Positions 30,642 through 43,637 of a stretch of 64,000 bases of DNA are shown here, one piece after another. The notes below the pieces were generated by a model. The model did not search any database, was not told the origin of the DNA, and worked only from the letters and a program-made list of their open reading frames with translations. Origin of the DNA: Lepraria neglecta (lineage: Eukaryota; Ascomycota; Lecanoromycetes; Lecanorales; Stereocaulaceae); assembly GCA_033220425.1 (NCBI GenBank), contig CM065647.1:682001-746000 (forward strand). The letters run 5' to 3'. How positions within the stretch are numbered: the first letter of the stretch is position 1; each line of letters starts with the position of its first letter. A program made the position numbers and the translations under genes.

Positions 30642-30947
30642 TATTGATAGGACAGTCAGGCCTGGGCTTATAATGTAAGTAGAATGAAAAATTGGCAGAT
30701 CATGTCTGTCGGGGGCAGGCCTAGAGCCATATTTTCGAGGTTTGGCTGTTGTCCTGCCATGCAACACCATAAGGCTGGGGAGTAAAATTTGACTGGCACG
30801 TGTCAGCCCCACAGTTTCGGGACCAAAAGCTATGCGCACCCAACGCTAATTGGTAATTAAATGCATCAAGAGGGGCAAGCCGTGCGATTTATAACTCTTA
30901 CGCTTTGATATCGGCGGTCATTATATACACACGTGATTATCCTTCCA

Positions 30948-31600
30948 TTACTCGGGCTCTGGCTCATCTGCTGAATCGCCCCCATCATCATCAGGGCAAT
31001 TCGTCTCAGTAGTTAAATCGATCTCGTAGAGCGCACTCTTATCCATCCCAGTACAATGGAAAGGAAACAGCATCATCTCAGTACTACTCGTCGGGATAAT
31101 GTGCTGAGCACTTGTCTGATCCCCGTTTGCAGAAGGAGAACCTTGGTCTGCGGGTCTAAAAGTCCTGAGGGTACGACGACCCAGGCTGGCAGTGACGAGG
31201 CAGCAGCAGCTTAAATCATTCGTGACATCGTAGCCGAAGACGAACTTAAGGGTATAGCTGCTGCTGGGATCGAAGGTGGTCAATTGTTGGGAGACGGCAG
31301 GGTCGGGATTTGAAGTGCCCAAGTTTGGGAGTTCGCTACCGGACATGATCAGTGTGTTGGAGTGGGACGGTAGACTAGATGTTTCAGACTTACATGCATG
31401 GGTCCTCATCCTGATTAGCTAGGCAGGCTACCATATAGTTCGCGCCGTTGCTCAATGTGTAGGCACCAATACCTATAGCGGATAGCACAGGGTCGGTGAC
31501 TACATTTGAGGTGGTCGGAATGCAGGCGGAGGAAGTGGCACTGGTGCTTGTAAGGGTAAGGGTTAGCGTGATGCCGGTGCTGTTGTTGCTGAAGAAGCTA
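30948..31600 (-). CDS. Extracellular protein with carbohydrate-binding-like beta-sandwich domain (5' end unresolved)
   Basis: Two 3' exons are clear: last exon 31335-30948 and the one before it from about 31600 to 31394, intron 58 bp, in phase (ANQDEDPC|IELPNLGTS). The domain reads as a gap-rich motif QQLTTFDPSSSYTLKFVFGY, then SCCCLVTASLGRRTLRTF and a late FHCTG. This pattern is common in fungal secreted proteins with CBM- or galactose-binding-like sandwich domains. The C-terminus is acidic (ETNCPDDDGGDSADEPEPE). Upstream, a Ser/Thr/His-rich repeat lies in a different frame, so part of the N-terminal gene is broken or spliced in a way I cannot resolve. Follows the membrane-protein array on the same strand. 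Confidence 0.55.
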
Positions 31601-31610
31601 GAGAGGAGCT

Positions 31611-31765
31611 TGTTTGGGAGGTACTGCTGTGAGAAGTACTGCTGTGACGATAGCTTGTGTGCGAAGCACTCGTGTAGTGAGAGGTACTGATGTGAGAGGT
31701 GCTCGTAGGAGAGGTGCTTTTGTGAGAAGAGCTTGTGTGTGAAGTGCTTTTATGAGTTGACGAAC
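31611..31765 (-). repeat. Imperfect ~18-bp minisatellite coding Ser-Thr-Ser-His repeats
   Basis: On the minus strand about eight units of roughly 18 bp read STSHTS/STSHSS. Typical of stalks of glycosylated surface proteins; repeat copy number is likely to vary among strains. Confidence 0.7.
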
Positions 31766-31769
31766 TCGT

Positions 31770-33059
31770 GCTGCGTTCGGTCTCTAGTCAGCTATGCTGT
31801 TGCAGAACGCGGTACAGAAGCGCCTACTGGCTCGTAATCGTGTTCGGCACCGTTATGCTCGGTGTAAATCTGGAGATGTCGGAGCACGCATGGTGGAGCT
31901 GATTGTATAGGTTGCTGCAGACCGAACACGAGGAAGCACGAGAAGAGCATTGATGGGTATTTGAATCGTGAGGTATAGCACTACAGAAAGAGCTAGCTCC
32001 ATAACGGTATTACTGGCAGGATACTAGACAGTCATGATGGTTGTATGGTGTACTTCGACTTTTCTCTGCAATTACTGCGGCCGATGCTGCCGTTGTTAAG
32101 GTAAAGAGAATACATATGTTTTAGCAGATATATCTTGCAAGCAGAAGGGGCAAAGATGAGAGACCAGAGACGCGAAACATTTCAATCGACAGTGACAGCC
32201 ACGAAGCAGACTTAAATAATTTTCTGTTTACCTAGATCTAGGAGTCCTAGCACTTAAATTGCGTTCTTTCTCTCTGCCATATTGAGATGTATGTAATCCA
32301 CTTATGGACAGACGGCTCAGTCAATCATTATAGCACATTTTTCCCACTGGTCCAGATCACAGGTGCAAGCTCACGGTTGGCCACATGCAAACCCAGCTAC
32401 TTCATTAGTAGCAAAATGCCAGCTTCGTTCAGGTCCGCTCATCACAGCCACGGCTTTACCACATGATTACCCTCGACGCCGCGAAAAAGGAGCGAACCGC
32501 TTGAAATTTGAGCTAGATCATTGACAATCCTCGGATCTCGCTCTATGCCAGACACCTTCGTGTCACGGGAGAAGCGGATCTTTTGTGTACAGTAGAAAAG
32601 GCGTCCGATGTGGGTGATCGCAATACCTTTTTACGAGGCCTTCTCACATATAATTGTAGTATCACGCATCTGATATACAGATTTGACCTAACAATATTAA
32701 TCGGTAATAGTCATCTCCACTTAGGATAGGTGCCTAAATATATATAATTGCTGCCTATATTGCTTGAAAATGCAAACAGAGATTAACATTGCAACTGCCT
32801 CCGAAGTAATAAGCAAATGGAGGACTCGGTCTCACCTTCACAGGCAGTCTCTTCTGTAGGTAGAGCATGATTGCCTTGTGACTGCTTGGTAGCTATATTC
32901 GGTTGAATGTGTGAGCTGATTTTTACCATGACAATTATAAGGTATTAGTTAAAAGTCTTTTAGGGGATGAGATCTTGGTAAGGCGCAGAGCGGTCTGATT
33001 TAACATCGATTGAGTTGAGAAACATATCTATTGAACTCTGACTTCCACGTCTGAAACAC
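31770..33059. other. Intergenic, boundary between accessory and housekeeping halves
   Basis: 1.3 kb without a supported gene. Everything to the right is intact and conserved; much of what lies to the left is decayed. Confidence 0.5.
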
Positions 33060-34079
33060 CTACTCGGTAATCTTGATTACTACCTTACCATTGGCGTGGC
33101 CCCCATCCAGCCTTTCAAACGCCCTATTATAGTCCTCGAAGTCCCAAACGCTGTCTACCACGGCCCGACAATGCCCCTCGTTCAACAGTCTCGAAATCTC
33201 CGCCAGATTTTGACCATTCGGCTCCATGATAAAGAAGTCATTCTTTACAACCTTATTCTTCAGCCCTTCTGGCCTCTTTCCTTCCGGTGGCTCGAAAATG
33301 CTGATTAAAGTGCCCCCGTCCGTGACGCAATACCACGCATCCTCCAGTGTCTTCCCTCCCAAGAGATCAATCACGATATCCACCGGCCCCTCTCTCTCGG
33401 CCCATTCCTTCAAGCTCTCCATTTTGTAGTTTACAGTCTCCGACGCGCCCAAACCTCTAACGAACGTGTCATTTTTCGCACTGCCGACCTGCGCCACGAC
33501 CTCTAACCCTGCGATCCTGGCTAACTGCACAAGCCAAACACCAACCCCACCCGCCGCGGCAACGATAAGAGCCCTTTTCCCAGCGGTATTCGAATCATCT
33601 AACCCTTTCACTCCAGCGTACTTGAACAAAGCCTGCCAGGCCGTTATCGCTGACAGCGGCACCGTTGCCGCTTCCACCCAGTTCAGCTTCTGCGGTTTCA
33701 GCGCCATCTCCTCCGTCCGGGCGATAGTGTATTCGCGACAGTTCCCCGGACGAGACGGGCGCGTGCGAGCGTAAATCTCGTCGCCGGGGCTGAAGGGAGA
33801 GGCTGGGGGTGCCGTTATAACCGTTCCAGCAAGGTCGTAGCCTGGCGTGATTTTTTTCTCCGGATTTTCGGCGAACATCGCGGCGGGAAAAAGGGCGGGC
33901 CAGACAAGTTCGCGGGTGCAGAGGGCTGTGCTTTTGACTTGGATAAGATGGTCATTCTTTGCAGGGTCAGGCATAGGAACTGGGTAAGAAGCGTAGATAT
34001 TGAGAGTCTGGGAGGGAGAGTCAAAGATGAGGGTTTTGGCTATAAGAGGATGTTTCGGGATGGTGGATGTTGCGGCCAT
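33060..34079 (-). CDS. MDR-family quinone oxidoreductase-like (zinc-independent)
   Basis: A 339-residue NADPH-dependent medium-chain reductase. N-terminal GroES-like part includes PGYDLAGTVI and PGDEIYART; the Rossmann nucleotide-binding motif is ALIVAAAGGVGVWLVQLAR (about residues 170-188, AxxGGVG). No Cys/His zinc ligands in the usual GHE position, so it belongs to the quinone reductase/enoyl reductase branch. Single exon, MAATSTIPKHPLIAKTL start. Reduces quinones, enones or similar electrophiles; exact substrate unknown. Two related MDR genes in this window (see 52482) are not close paralogs. Confidence 0.88.
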   Translation of the reverse strand: MAATSTIPKHPLIAKTLIFDSPSQTLNIYASYPVPMPDPAKNDHLIQVKSTALCTRELVWPALFPAAMFAENPEKKITPGYDLAGTVITAPPASPFSPGDEIYARTRPSRPGNCREYTIARTEEMALKPQKLNWVEAATVPLSAITAWQALFKYAGVKGLDDSNTAGKRALIVAAAGGVGVWLVQLARIAGLEVVAQVGSAKNDTFVRGLGASETVNYKMESLKEWAEREGPVDIVIDLLGGKTLEDAWYCVTDGGTLISIFEPPEGKRPEGLKNKVVKNDFFIMEPNGQNLAEISRLLNEGHCRAVVDSVWDFEDYNRAFERLDGGHANGKVVIKITE

Positions 34080-35835
34080 AGCGTTTCAGCAGCTTTTTAG
34101 ATGTAGCGAGGGAAGTTCGAGCGGGTTTATGTGGAGACTTAGAGAAGAGTCCTTGTCTTATTGAAATCGCCCCGGACCAGATATAAGGAAGTAATTTAGA
34201 CGAGGCATTATAATATATAGGTAAGCTGACCTGCTTTGTCATAGGCGGCATCATATTCGGATTCTCTCGGGCTTGGCAGAAGATTGAAGTTATCCCACTC
34301 AACGATCGACTAGCAGTACTGCAGTAGCATTCCTAGCTATGATAACAACAGTCCTAAATTATTCGACGGTTATGGGAAGATACACTCCGAGGTCGCCAAG
34401 ATCACGACAGTACCATTGCCATTTGGTTGTTTTCGTGAAGGCTTAGTCGAGCATCGATAAAATTGAAAACCGTTGATGAGATTCAAAAACAGAAGTCAAC
34501 ATGAGAGCGTACAAGTATTCACGCTGATAGAAAAAAGCACCCTAGACTGCGATGGCAGCTGAAAATGGACGGGAGGACAGCAGGAAGTGAAGGGTTGCGA
34601 GATTGAAACTAACCGGATGCGTCACGCTTTACCGGACAAGGTAGCTCACATTCACGCAGACTACTATACTAAACATGATCACAAGAAATTTCTGCCTCTT
34701 CCACTTCTAGCCTCACGGGTGAGCAGCGGCTGCGTTAGGTAAGCCGGGGGTGAGCGGCCATAAGCCGTGCCTGAGCCGACGTATACTCCGCGGGTGAGTG
34801 CAGGGACGCAGCACGCATGGAGCCTGAAGTCGTTACCTTGAGATCTATTGAGTCTCGTCAGATCCCCAAGTGAATGTGCGAAGCCCATTCAGTCGGGCAC
34901 TCGTACCCACCAACAACACCATTACTCCGGCCTAAAACGTCAACAGCAACGTGCAAGCTCTCTGCCGCTGAAAGCGTATGCGGCAATTCTGTGAGCGTAT
35001 CCTGCAGTGTACGGTAGAATTGAGTGGCTACTTGCAAGCAACTGTCGTCCAGTGTCGGCCAAAGCGTGAGAGAACCCGGCTACCTGGAAGCCTGCCGCAA
35101 CGCTTTTGATGGTGCAAGGGTAACGGTTTAAAAGGCAAACTGCACTATTTACGAGAGTTAAACAGTTCGTGGTATAGTTCAAAAGTTGAACCGGTTCAAA
35201 CTATTTGAACTAGTAATGTACTACAAATTCAATTAGTATATACTACCCCTTAGAGGGCGATATTATTCTAGCTTTGCGCTAATAAAAAGCCCTAACGCTA
35301 GGTCTATCATAGATTAGGCTAACCGTATTTAGAAGCCTTTACTTTCCGTTCTAAACTGATAGTGTAAATAGTTTAAACCACTAACTACATAAGTTAAACT
35401 GCACCAACTATTGAGCAAGAAAGGCTGCACCAACCGGTTAAAACCGCCAAGATAGTGGTGAATATCTCTCACTTCTTGGGCGTTAATATGCTGCAATAGA
35501 CAAGACAACAGCCCTGATGTCCAAGCAGTGGGCGCGAAAGAAGAACAAGATCTAGCTATCTAGTTGGCTAACAGCTCGGCGTGTAGCCAACTGCTCAGAG
35601 ATTGCATCCTTCACGGCATTCTTACATTCCATCCACGCATGCCAACGGTGGAGTTATTGCTTAAAAGATGAACCTGCAATTTTGATTCATTGACTGGCCT
35701 GAGGCTCCAGCGTATCATGTATGCCGGCTGCTCTTGTACACAGAGGACTCTGCTCGGCCCGTTTGGAATCAAGCTCGTCCAGCTCATGTGTGTAATGGTG
35801 CCAGCTGCCACTCCATGAGAGTATAATTCATCGAG
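34080..35835. other. Intergenic, AT-rich island with palindromes
   Basis: No supported gene. 35150-35420 is AT-rich with TTTAAAC/GTTCAA words and a nested palindrome; looks like the remains of a mutated repeat. The rest is unremarkable. Confidence 0.5.
35176..35211. repeat. Nested palindrome
   Basis: Outer arms AGTTCAAA/TTTGAACT (35176-35183, 35204-35211) enclose a perfect 14-bp palindrome TTGAACCGGTTCAA (35186-35199). Confidence 0.85.
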
Positions 35836-37727
<1,892 letters not shown>

Positions 37728-38109
37728 TGTGGCCACAGGTTGAGTTTGCCCTTGACCAGAGACTTGTCGCGTGTCTAGAATAGCAACTGGAAATGTTGAA
37801 ATTGTAGCTGTTTGGATGACGCACAAAAGATTATTTATCGGCAATAAGATTGCTATCATATTTCCGGAGGCAAGTAAAGCGAGCTGAGTGCAGGCCGCAT
37901 GGTTGTGTTTACTCCCCGATATTCTTTATCCGACACTGAAAGACAAACATAACAAGTCTTTGTATGTACGGAAAAAGTACCTAAGTGCTATGCCAGCATA
38001 CCACAGTACGACCGGTGTCCTCTATAAAAGATGAAGCTTTCCCCTGCACTTTCATCCCACTCATCCCACTCATGACCTGTGGACTGATCTACCTTTATAT
38101 CCATTCACA
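37728..38109. promoter_or_regulatory. Divergent promoter PRMT3 / hymA
   Basis: 382 bp between opposite-facing start codons. Contains the tandem CATCCCACT CATCCCACT just upstream of hymA (about 38054-38072) and CT-rich tracts; both promoters must overlap or abut. Confidence 0.5.
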
Positions 38110-39408
38110 ATGGCCTTCTTCTTCCGCAATAAACCGAAGGCAGATATAGTAAAGCCCACCAAGGATCTCCTGAACAGGCTATGGCAACCTCCAAAGTTGC
38201 AGAAGGTAGGTAATTCTGAACAGAGATCCAGGGGGAAAGCTTGCTAACACGGCGTACTAGACAGAGGAGGAAGCGGCAAAATTGCTTAGGCAATTGAAAG
38301 TCCAGTTGGTTGGGAACCAAGGTGATTTTATTTCGTTAATCCCATCGAAACGATTGTGTCTAAGCAGTGTCTCAGACGTTGAAGCCGCTACCCCTGAATA
38401 TATCCTCCACCTGGTCAACTCCATGATACAAGAAGACTTTCTATACATACTAGCCCACAGCATCCACCTCCTACCATTCGAAGGCCGCAAAGACTCACAA
38501 GCCATCTTCTCTACAATCCTACGCTTTAGACCTCCAAACAGCACAGCCGAATTATCCCCCGCTCTGGCCTACGTGATCGACGAAAGACCAGAAGTCATCA
38601 TAGAATTATGTCGAGGATACAACCACAATGAGAGCGTAATGCCGTGTGGTGTTGTTCTCAGAGAGATCCTCAAGAACGAGGACGTAACACAGATTGTGCT
38701 GTGCGATGAATCGCAGGAGAACGAGTCAGCTATCAAAATCACCGACGCTGATGAGAACAAGCCCCAGTCCGGCGAAGGGGTTTTCTGGAGCTTCTTTCCG
38801 TGCATTGATGCGGGGGCCTTTGAAGTCAGCGCAGATGCTTTCAGTACCTTTAGAGTGAGATTTTCCAGCCTCAATGGCATGGTCTGATTCTGACTATGGA
38901 GCCAGGATATCCTCACGAAGCACAAGCAGATAGTAGCGAAGTACTTGAGCGTCAACTTCGACCTGTTCTTCCAGCGCTACCACGACCTCCTTATCGGCTC
39001 GGCCTCATACGTGACTAAAAGGCAATCGATCAAGCTACTGGGGGAGATACTCCTTGACAGAGCGAATTACGCAGTCATGACCGAGTATGTCGACAGAGGA
39101 AAGCATCTGAAAATATGTATGAACTTGTTGAGGCACGACAGGAGGATGGTGCAGTATGAGGGATTTCACGTCTTCAAGGTGTGCACATTGTCCAAACCCA
39201 GGCTGTGGTTCTCGCATTGATCATTGCCCAGGTCTTCGTTGCAAACCCTAACAAGTCGGAAGAAGTGGTAAGGATATTGACCCAGAATCGGGATCGTCTT
39301 CTGAGGTTCCTACCTACTTTCCTGGATGACCGGACAGATGACGACCAGTTCAATGATGAGAAGGCCTTCATCATACGACAAATTGAGCTCCTGCCAGCGA
39401 CTGCTTGA
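38110..39408 (+). CDS. hymA: Mo25-family scaffold protein (hymA/CAB39 homolog)
   Basis: Armadillo/HEAT-like scaffold that activates germinal-centre (Ste20-type) kinases in the NDR/RAM pathway, needed for polarity and conidiophore development in Aspergillus. Five exons: 38110-38205, 38261-38321, 38376-38854, 38906-39178, 39232-39408 (introns 51-55 bp), 361 residues. Key blocks: MAFFFRNKPK start; LRQLKVQLVGNQ; ILHLVNSMIQEDFLYILA; LPFEGRKDSQAIFS; CGVVLREILKNE; STFRDILTKHKQIVAKYLS across intron 3; NFDLFFQRYHDLL; VTKRQSIKLLGEILLDRANY; VQYEGFHVFKVFVANP across intron 4. Length and all blocks match the family. Confidence 0.95.
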
Positions 39409-40029
39409 AAAAAGCGAGGATCAAGAGGGGCCCAAGCGGTATTGCAACTGGTTCCGTGCTCCCGAAGGTGTTACTTGACCAGAGCACAGTCGAATCGATG
39501 GAGTTGGAGCTCCGCGCTTCGCTACATCAGAGAACGACATCCGCCATTTAGGATTTTGGAATGCATTTTGGGAGGTTGTTGTCCCTACGGTTATCAGGGA
39601 TAACTACGTCCATACCAGCAGAACAAAAAAGCAAGAGACAAACCCGTCCAGATATGGGCTCCTGCCACGAGGCTCCACCGAGATGGGACTGACATTTCCG
39701 CTTCAACGCAGTATAGAGCGGGATCAGGCTGTGCCTGCATGCTAAAGATAGGGACAGAGAGCAAGTTGCACTGAGCACTTTTTCAATTGATATCGGAACA
39801 GTTTCTAGGCATGATACAGATATCTTCGCAGTGAAGTTACCAAACGCTATCGGCAATGCCCAGATCTCCAACCAACTCCTCACAATACCGCCCATAAATG
39901 CCCAAATCATCGTTGCAATTTGCCTTCCCGTATCCATATCATATCACAAGGTCGCATTCCGACATCCAACTGCCATGTCATGTACCAATTTTCGCATTCT
40001 CATCATCCATACATATGAAGCCCAACCCC
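39409..40029. other. Intergenic between convergent genes
   Basis: 3' flanks of hymA and of the cytochrome b561 gene. No supported coding frame. Confidence 0.5.
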
Positions 40030-40868
40030 CTAAAACCCCAACTTCCCCTTCTTAATCCTCGGCAGCACTCCCACCAGCGTAATCACAGCCGCCACAATGA
40101 CCGCCCAAAGCTGAATATGCAACACGTTCTGGTTAAACGTCGTCTGTGTCGCCGCCGCCACAGTACAAAAGCTCAAGATGAGCAATACATAGCCACTCAT
40201 GCGATGGTACTTGTATATACTCTTCGCGTTATCCACACTTCCGTATAGGCTCGGCGTGTAATACTGCGTAATCCCCACAATCGCCTGGATGGCGAACAGT
40301 ATGTAGGTTATCAAACCAAGTATAGCGTGCGGAGACTCGAAATGTCCGCCGTGGTCGCCTTTGTTGTATTCGATTATAATCAAGCCCGCGAGTAGCGCGA
40401 GAACGGATGTTCCGTTCAATACTGCGTGTATATTTGTGCCTTGGTGCTTCTGCTTTGGGGCGTGGGTAGGTTGAAGGATCAGGATCGCTTGGGTTGTTAG
40501 GAGGAGGCCGGCGGAGTTGAGGAGGGGGTGTGCGGAGAAGAGTATCACTGGGTGGATGAATACTGAGGCCCAGATTGTTGCTGTGAGCTGTAGTACTATT
40601 AGTAGATGCTTTATGGGGATGGTGGGGAGAAGACGAACGATCCATATGCCTGCTTGAGCGACTATTGCTGTGCCTGGAGTCCTCATCGTCAATGATTACT
40701 CTTTCGAGGAGATGTTGTAATAGAAGTTATACCAAGCACGAAGTTGAACTGTATCCCCTTCCCATCCTGCTGGCTCGCATCCCCAGCTCTCCCCAACAAC
40801 GGCTCATCTTCATTTCCTCTCCGCGACGCAGCAGGGTTCGACTCTGGTATTCCTGTTGCTGAAGCCAT
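40030..40868 (-). CDS. Cytochrome b561-domain membrane protein
   Basis: Two exons, 40868-40733 and 40673-40030, intron 59 bp, 259 residues. Start MASATGIPESNPAAS with a di-leucine-like EDEPLLG in the cytosolic N-terminus, as in vacuolar/endosomal proteins. Then about six hydrophobic helices. Candidate heme-binding histidines: FIHPVIL, GTNIHAVLNG, ESPHAILGL and YKYHRMSGYV. It would carry ascorbate-type electrons across a membrane, for example to reduce ferric iron. No DOMON domain is attached. Basic end PRIKKGKLGF. Confidence 0.88.
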
Positions 40869-41510
40869 GATGCTTAAAGTCCAAAATACCCAAATTCAAA
40901 CTTAGGAGGAAGGAAGTGTAGAGATGTAAGTATGCTTATAAATGATTGGAGAAAGAAGTTGCGGGGTTCTATGATTTCTATGATACCACATGACAAGCAC
41001 TAAGTCGAAGAGCTTCGGCCAATCAAACGACTGGTGTCGCAGTTTACCCGGTAGCGAACCAGGGTCTATCTAATCGCATTGAATTGATATGCTCATATGT
41101 TCCTAACCTTCTCCGAATGTGTCCACTTATCATCGTCGTTTGAGGCAGCATGCGCCTTTGCTTCGCATAGCGATAATCTTGATGCAGTTGCACAGCAGCA
41201 ACTGCTTCCGGACCTAGTGTCTATCTGGTCCAGTAATTGTGGGTTCAAGACTTTGGCGAACCGCATTAGTTCTACTGGATGCAGGTTTCGTAACTCAACC
41301 CTGCCATGTCGCAATTGTACTCTGCGCTTTGATTTCGTTCCAATCAACCTTTGTTGCGGCTTCCTAGTGGGCCTCCAAGTTAGGCTGTCCGGTATCGAGG
41401 CTGCCTGCGATTGTGAGGTGTGCAAGGCTGGTATGCCATCATCTACCAGAACAAACCTATGTTCCTGTGAAGTTCGCTAGTCGATTTCTTTTGGCACTCC
41501 TCGGCGTAAT
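40869..41510. other. Intergenic / uncertain
   Basis: An open plus-strand frame at 41097-41480 contains several Cys pairs (PCRNCTLRF, CDCEVC, CSCEVR) but no family that I recognise and no flanking exon; left unassigned. Confidence 0.4.
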
Positions 41511-42832
41511 TTGAGGGCAAATGCTTGTCAATATGATCCACTGGGACGTATTCGCAGCCCTTGTGGGCATCCCATGATGCTTTCACCAAATGCTATCCAA
41601 GCCATCAAATTTATTATTGCCTTTACCTACAAAATCCTCTATCATGCTACCGCACAATGTGAGCGGATCCAATGGGTCGATGTCCCAAATGGCCAATTAC
41701 TGCAATGCAAAAATGACTGCTAAAGTTACTGGGAGGAAAGACAAGGCTCAGACTGCCTAATTTCGACTCTAGAGAATTTCTTCCAGGGTATCTGCGTCTC
41801 GACGAGACAAAATAGTCACGAAACCAAAGCAACTTAGCGCTGACACGCATTACATTCGGACAGATCAAAAGCTCGTACGGGCTTATCTCCTTCTGAATAG
41901 ATATAGTGATGCCTGGTTCCGTGAGGGCATTATTCAATTCCGCGATGTTGATGGTGTTCTGACAGCCCACTTGCTGAATACCTTACCCCCATATTTCCAT
42001 TCCTGTACCCAGACAAAGCGAGAAATAGAGCTTGTTCTCAAGGGATATCCTCCACAATACACAGAACATGTTCTAATCCCTCAAGATGCGCTACCAACAA
42101 CAGCCGCCCGGTGGATCAGCATCCCCTCGCCTATCCAGGAGCCGGCCGACATCTACCGTGGAGGCTGGGTCGTCGCTACGGCTTTAAATTGGAACCACAA
42201 CAGCGTGAACAGGAGGTGCCGCAGTGCCCGAGGTATCTGGCCTCTTATCAGGGAAAGGATCAGTAAAGGACTTCGTGCCAAGGCAAAAAGCCGTGCAGCG
42301 AGTCCGTCACGTCTTCCACGAAATTCGAAAAGCCTTTCCTGACCAAGAGGCCGTCGTCACAGCAGCACTCGAATTCATCCACCCATTTTTCTCCAGCTGC
42401 GCAGACAATATCGAGCTCTGGCTCGATCCTCTCAACGTGCGCCCTCCGGTTTCTGAACTCGCGACCGGATCACCCATGCCACGATCTTTCAGCGAAAGCC
42501 TGCTACACGTTCTGATGGAAAACTCAAAGCTGTTCGCCGCACCACGCGACAGCTTCTACTCACAGAAATTCAGTAGAAGGCTTTCTGGGCCTGAGTCGAC
42601 GAGAGTGATGCGTATCTTCAACTGTTTCGGTCCCTTGCTTCCGGAAGACGTCGACTTCCTGCGCCCGATACTAGCATATGTGACGCAGGCTGCTGCACAG
42701 GGCGTTTGGGACGTGATGGGGGATAAGCGTCAAGCTGAGCTGACGAGGTTGCCTGAGATAGGGGAGCTCGGCGAGCCGAGACATGTGTATGTTTATGATT
42801 GTAAAGGAGATCAACATTACGAGGACGACTGA
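41511..42832 (+). other. Unresolved hypothetical locus
   Basis: Two long plus-strand frames look protein-like but do not join by a convincing intron: about 41790-42342 (LVRAYLLLNRYSDAWFREG, IQFRDVDGVLTAHLLNTLPP) and 42224-42832 (VRHVFHEIRKAFPDQEAVV, FIHPFFSSCADNIELWL, ending GDQHYEDD). Neither starts with a good ATG. The second has an internal Met (MPRSFSESLL) as possible start. It may be a gene with a broken N-terminus or an unrecognised exon pattern. No family recognised. Confidence 0.4.
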
Positions 42833-43637
42833 CGAGGGTTCACACCAAACTGTTAGGCGTACATACCGGACCATACCGCTCGCTGCCCCTATCATCGGCT
42901 CCAAGATCTGAATCCTGCCATGGGCAGCACCCGGACAGCCTTCGGGAGCTGTTTTGCGCATCAAAGTAACGTCAATACTCGGAAGCAAGTTGCGATAGCG
43001 GAGCAGACGAGTCTGAGGGCGAGCACGTACAGATAGGGCTTCACGAAGGGGCTGAGGATCTTGTTCACGTTCTTGAGCGACGCAGGTGAAAACGCCATGG
43101 GGTGGTAGAGCTTAAGTCTCCACACGAGATTTTTCGATACTCGAGCAATTGTCTATAACTAGGACTGAGAGCTTATGGAGTGGTCCATGCTTCTCGTATC
43201 TTTTGGCGGACGTAGGTGGACGCAGTAATATTTCCCTACGAAAAGTGCTTCAGGAAAGTGATTGAGCTGTCAAAGAATCCATACCTTGTAGCTTCTTGCC
43301 AGATCATCCTCATCGTCAGAGCGTTCGTGGAGGCCTGAACAGGACGCCTTGTTTTCCACGAGGCTCGTTGTAGTACATTGTCCTCATAACATCGTAGAAC
43401 CCCTCAGTCCTCAACGAATAGGTAGGTCCGGCTATCAGTGCTTACCATCATTGAAGACCAATGCAATGAGTAGAATACTTGCATTAGGCCAAGGATAATG
43501 CTGATCTCGGTCCTCGAATTATTTTAGGTAGAGAAGTCTATCTACAATAGGTGCATGCTATGATTGCTCACTCATTAATCAGATGCCCTAAGCAGGCTAG
43601 CTGCCCAAATTCCTCCCCAGTATGCTTGCAACCCCAC
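42833..43637. other. Intergenic, no gene seen
   Basis: 805 bp between the hypothetical locus and the NMA111 stop codon; no supported frame. Confidence 0.5.

Noticed and set aside
41097-41480. Cys-rich 127-codon frame as a zinc-finger gene
   Set aside because: Cys pairs are irregularly spaced, no His partners, no flanking exon; left as unassigned.
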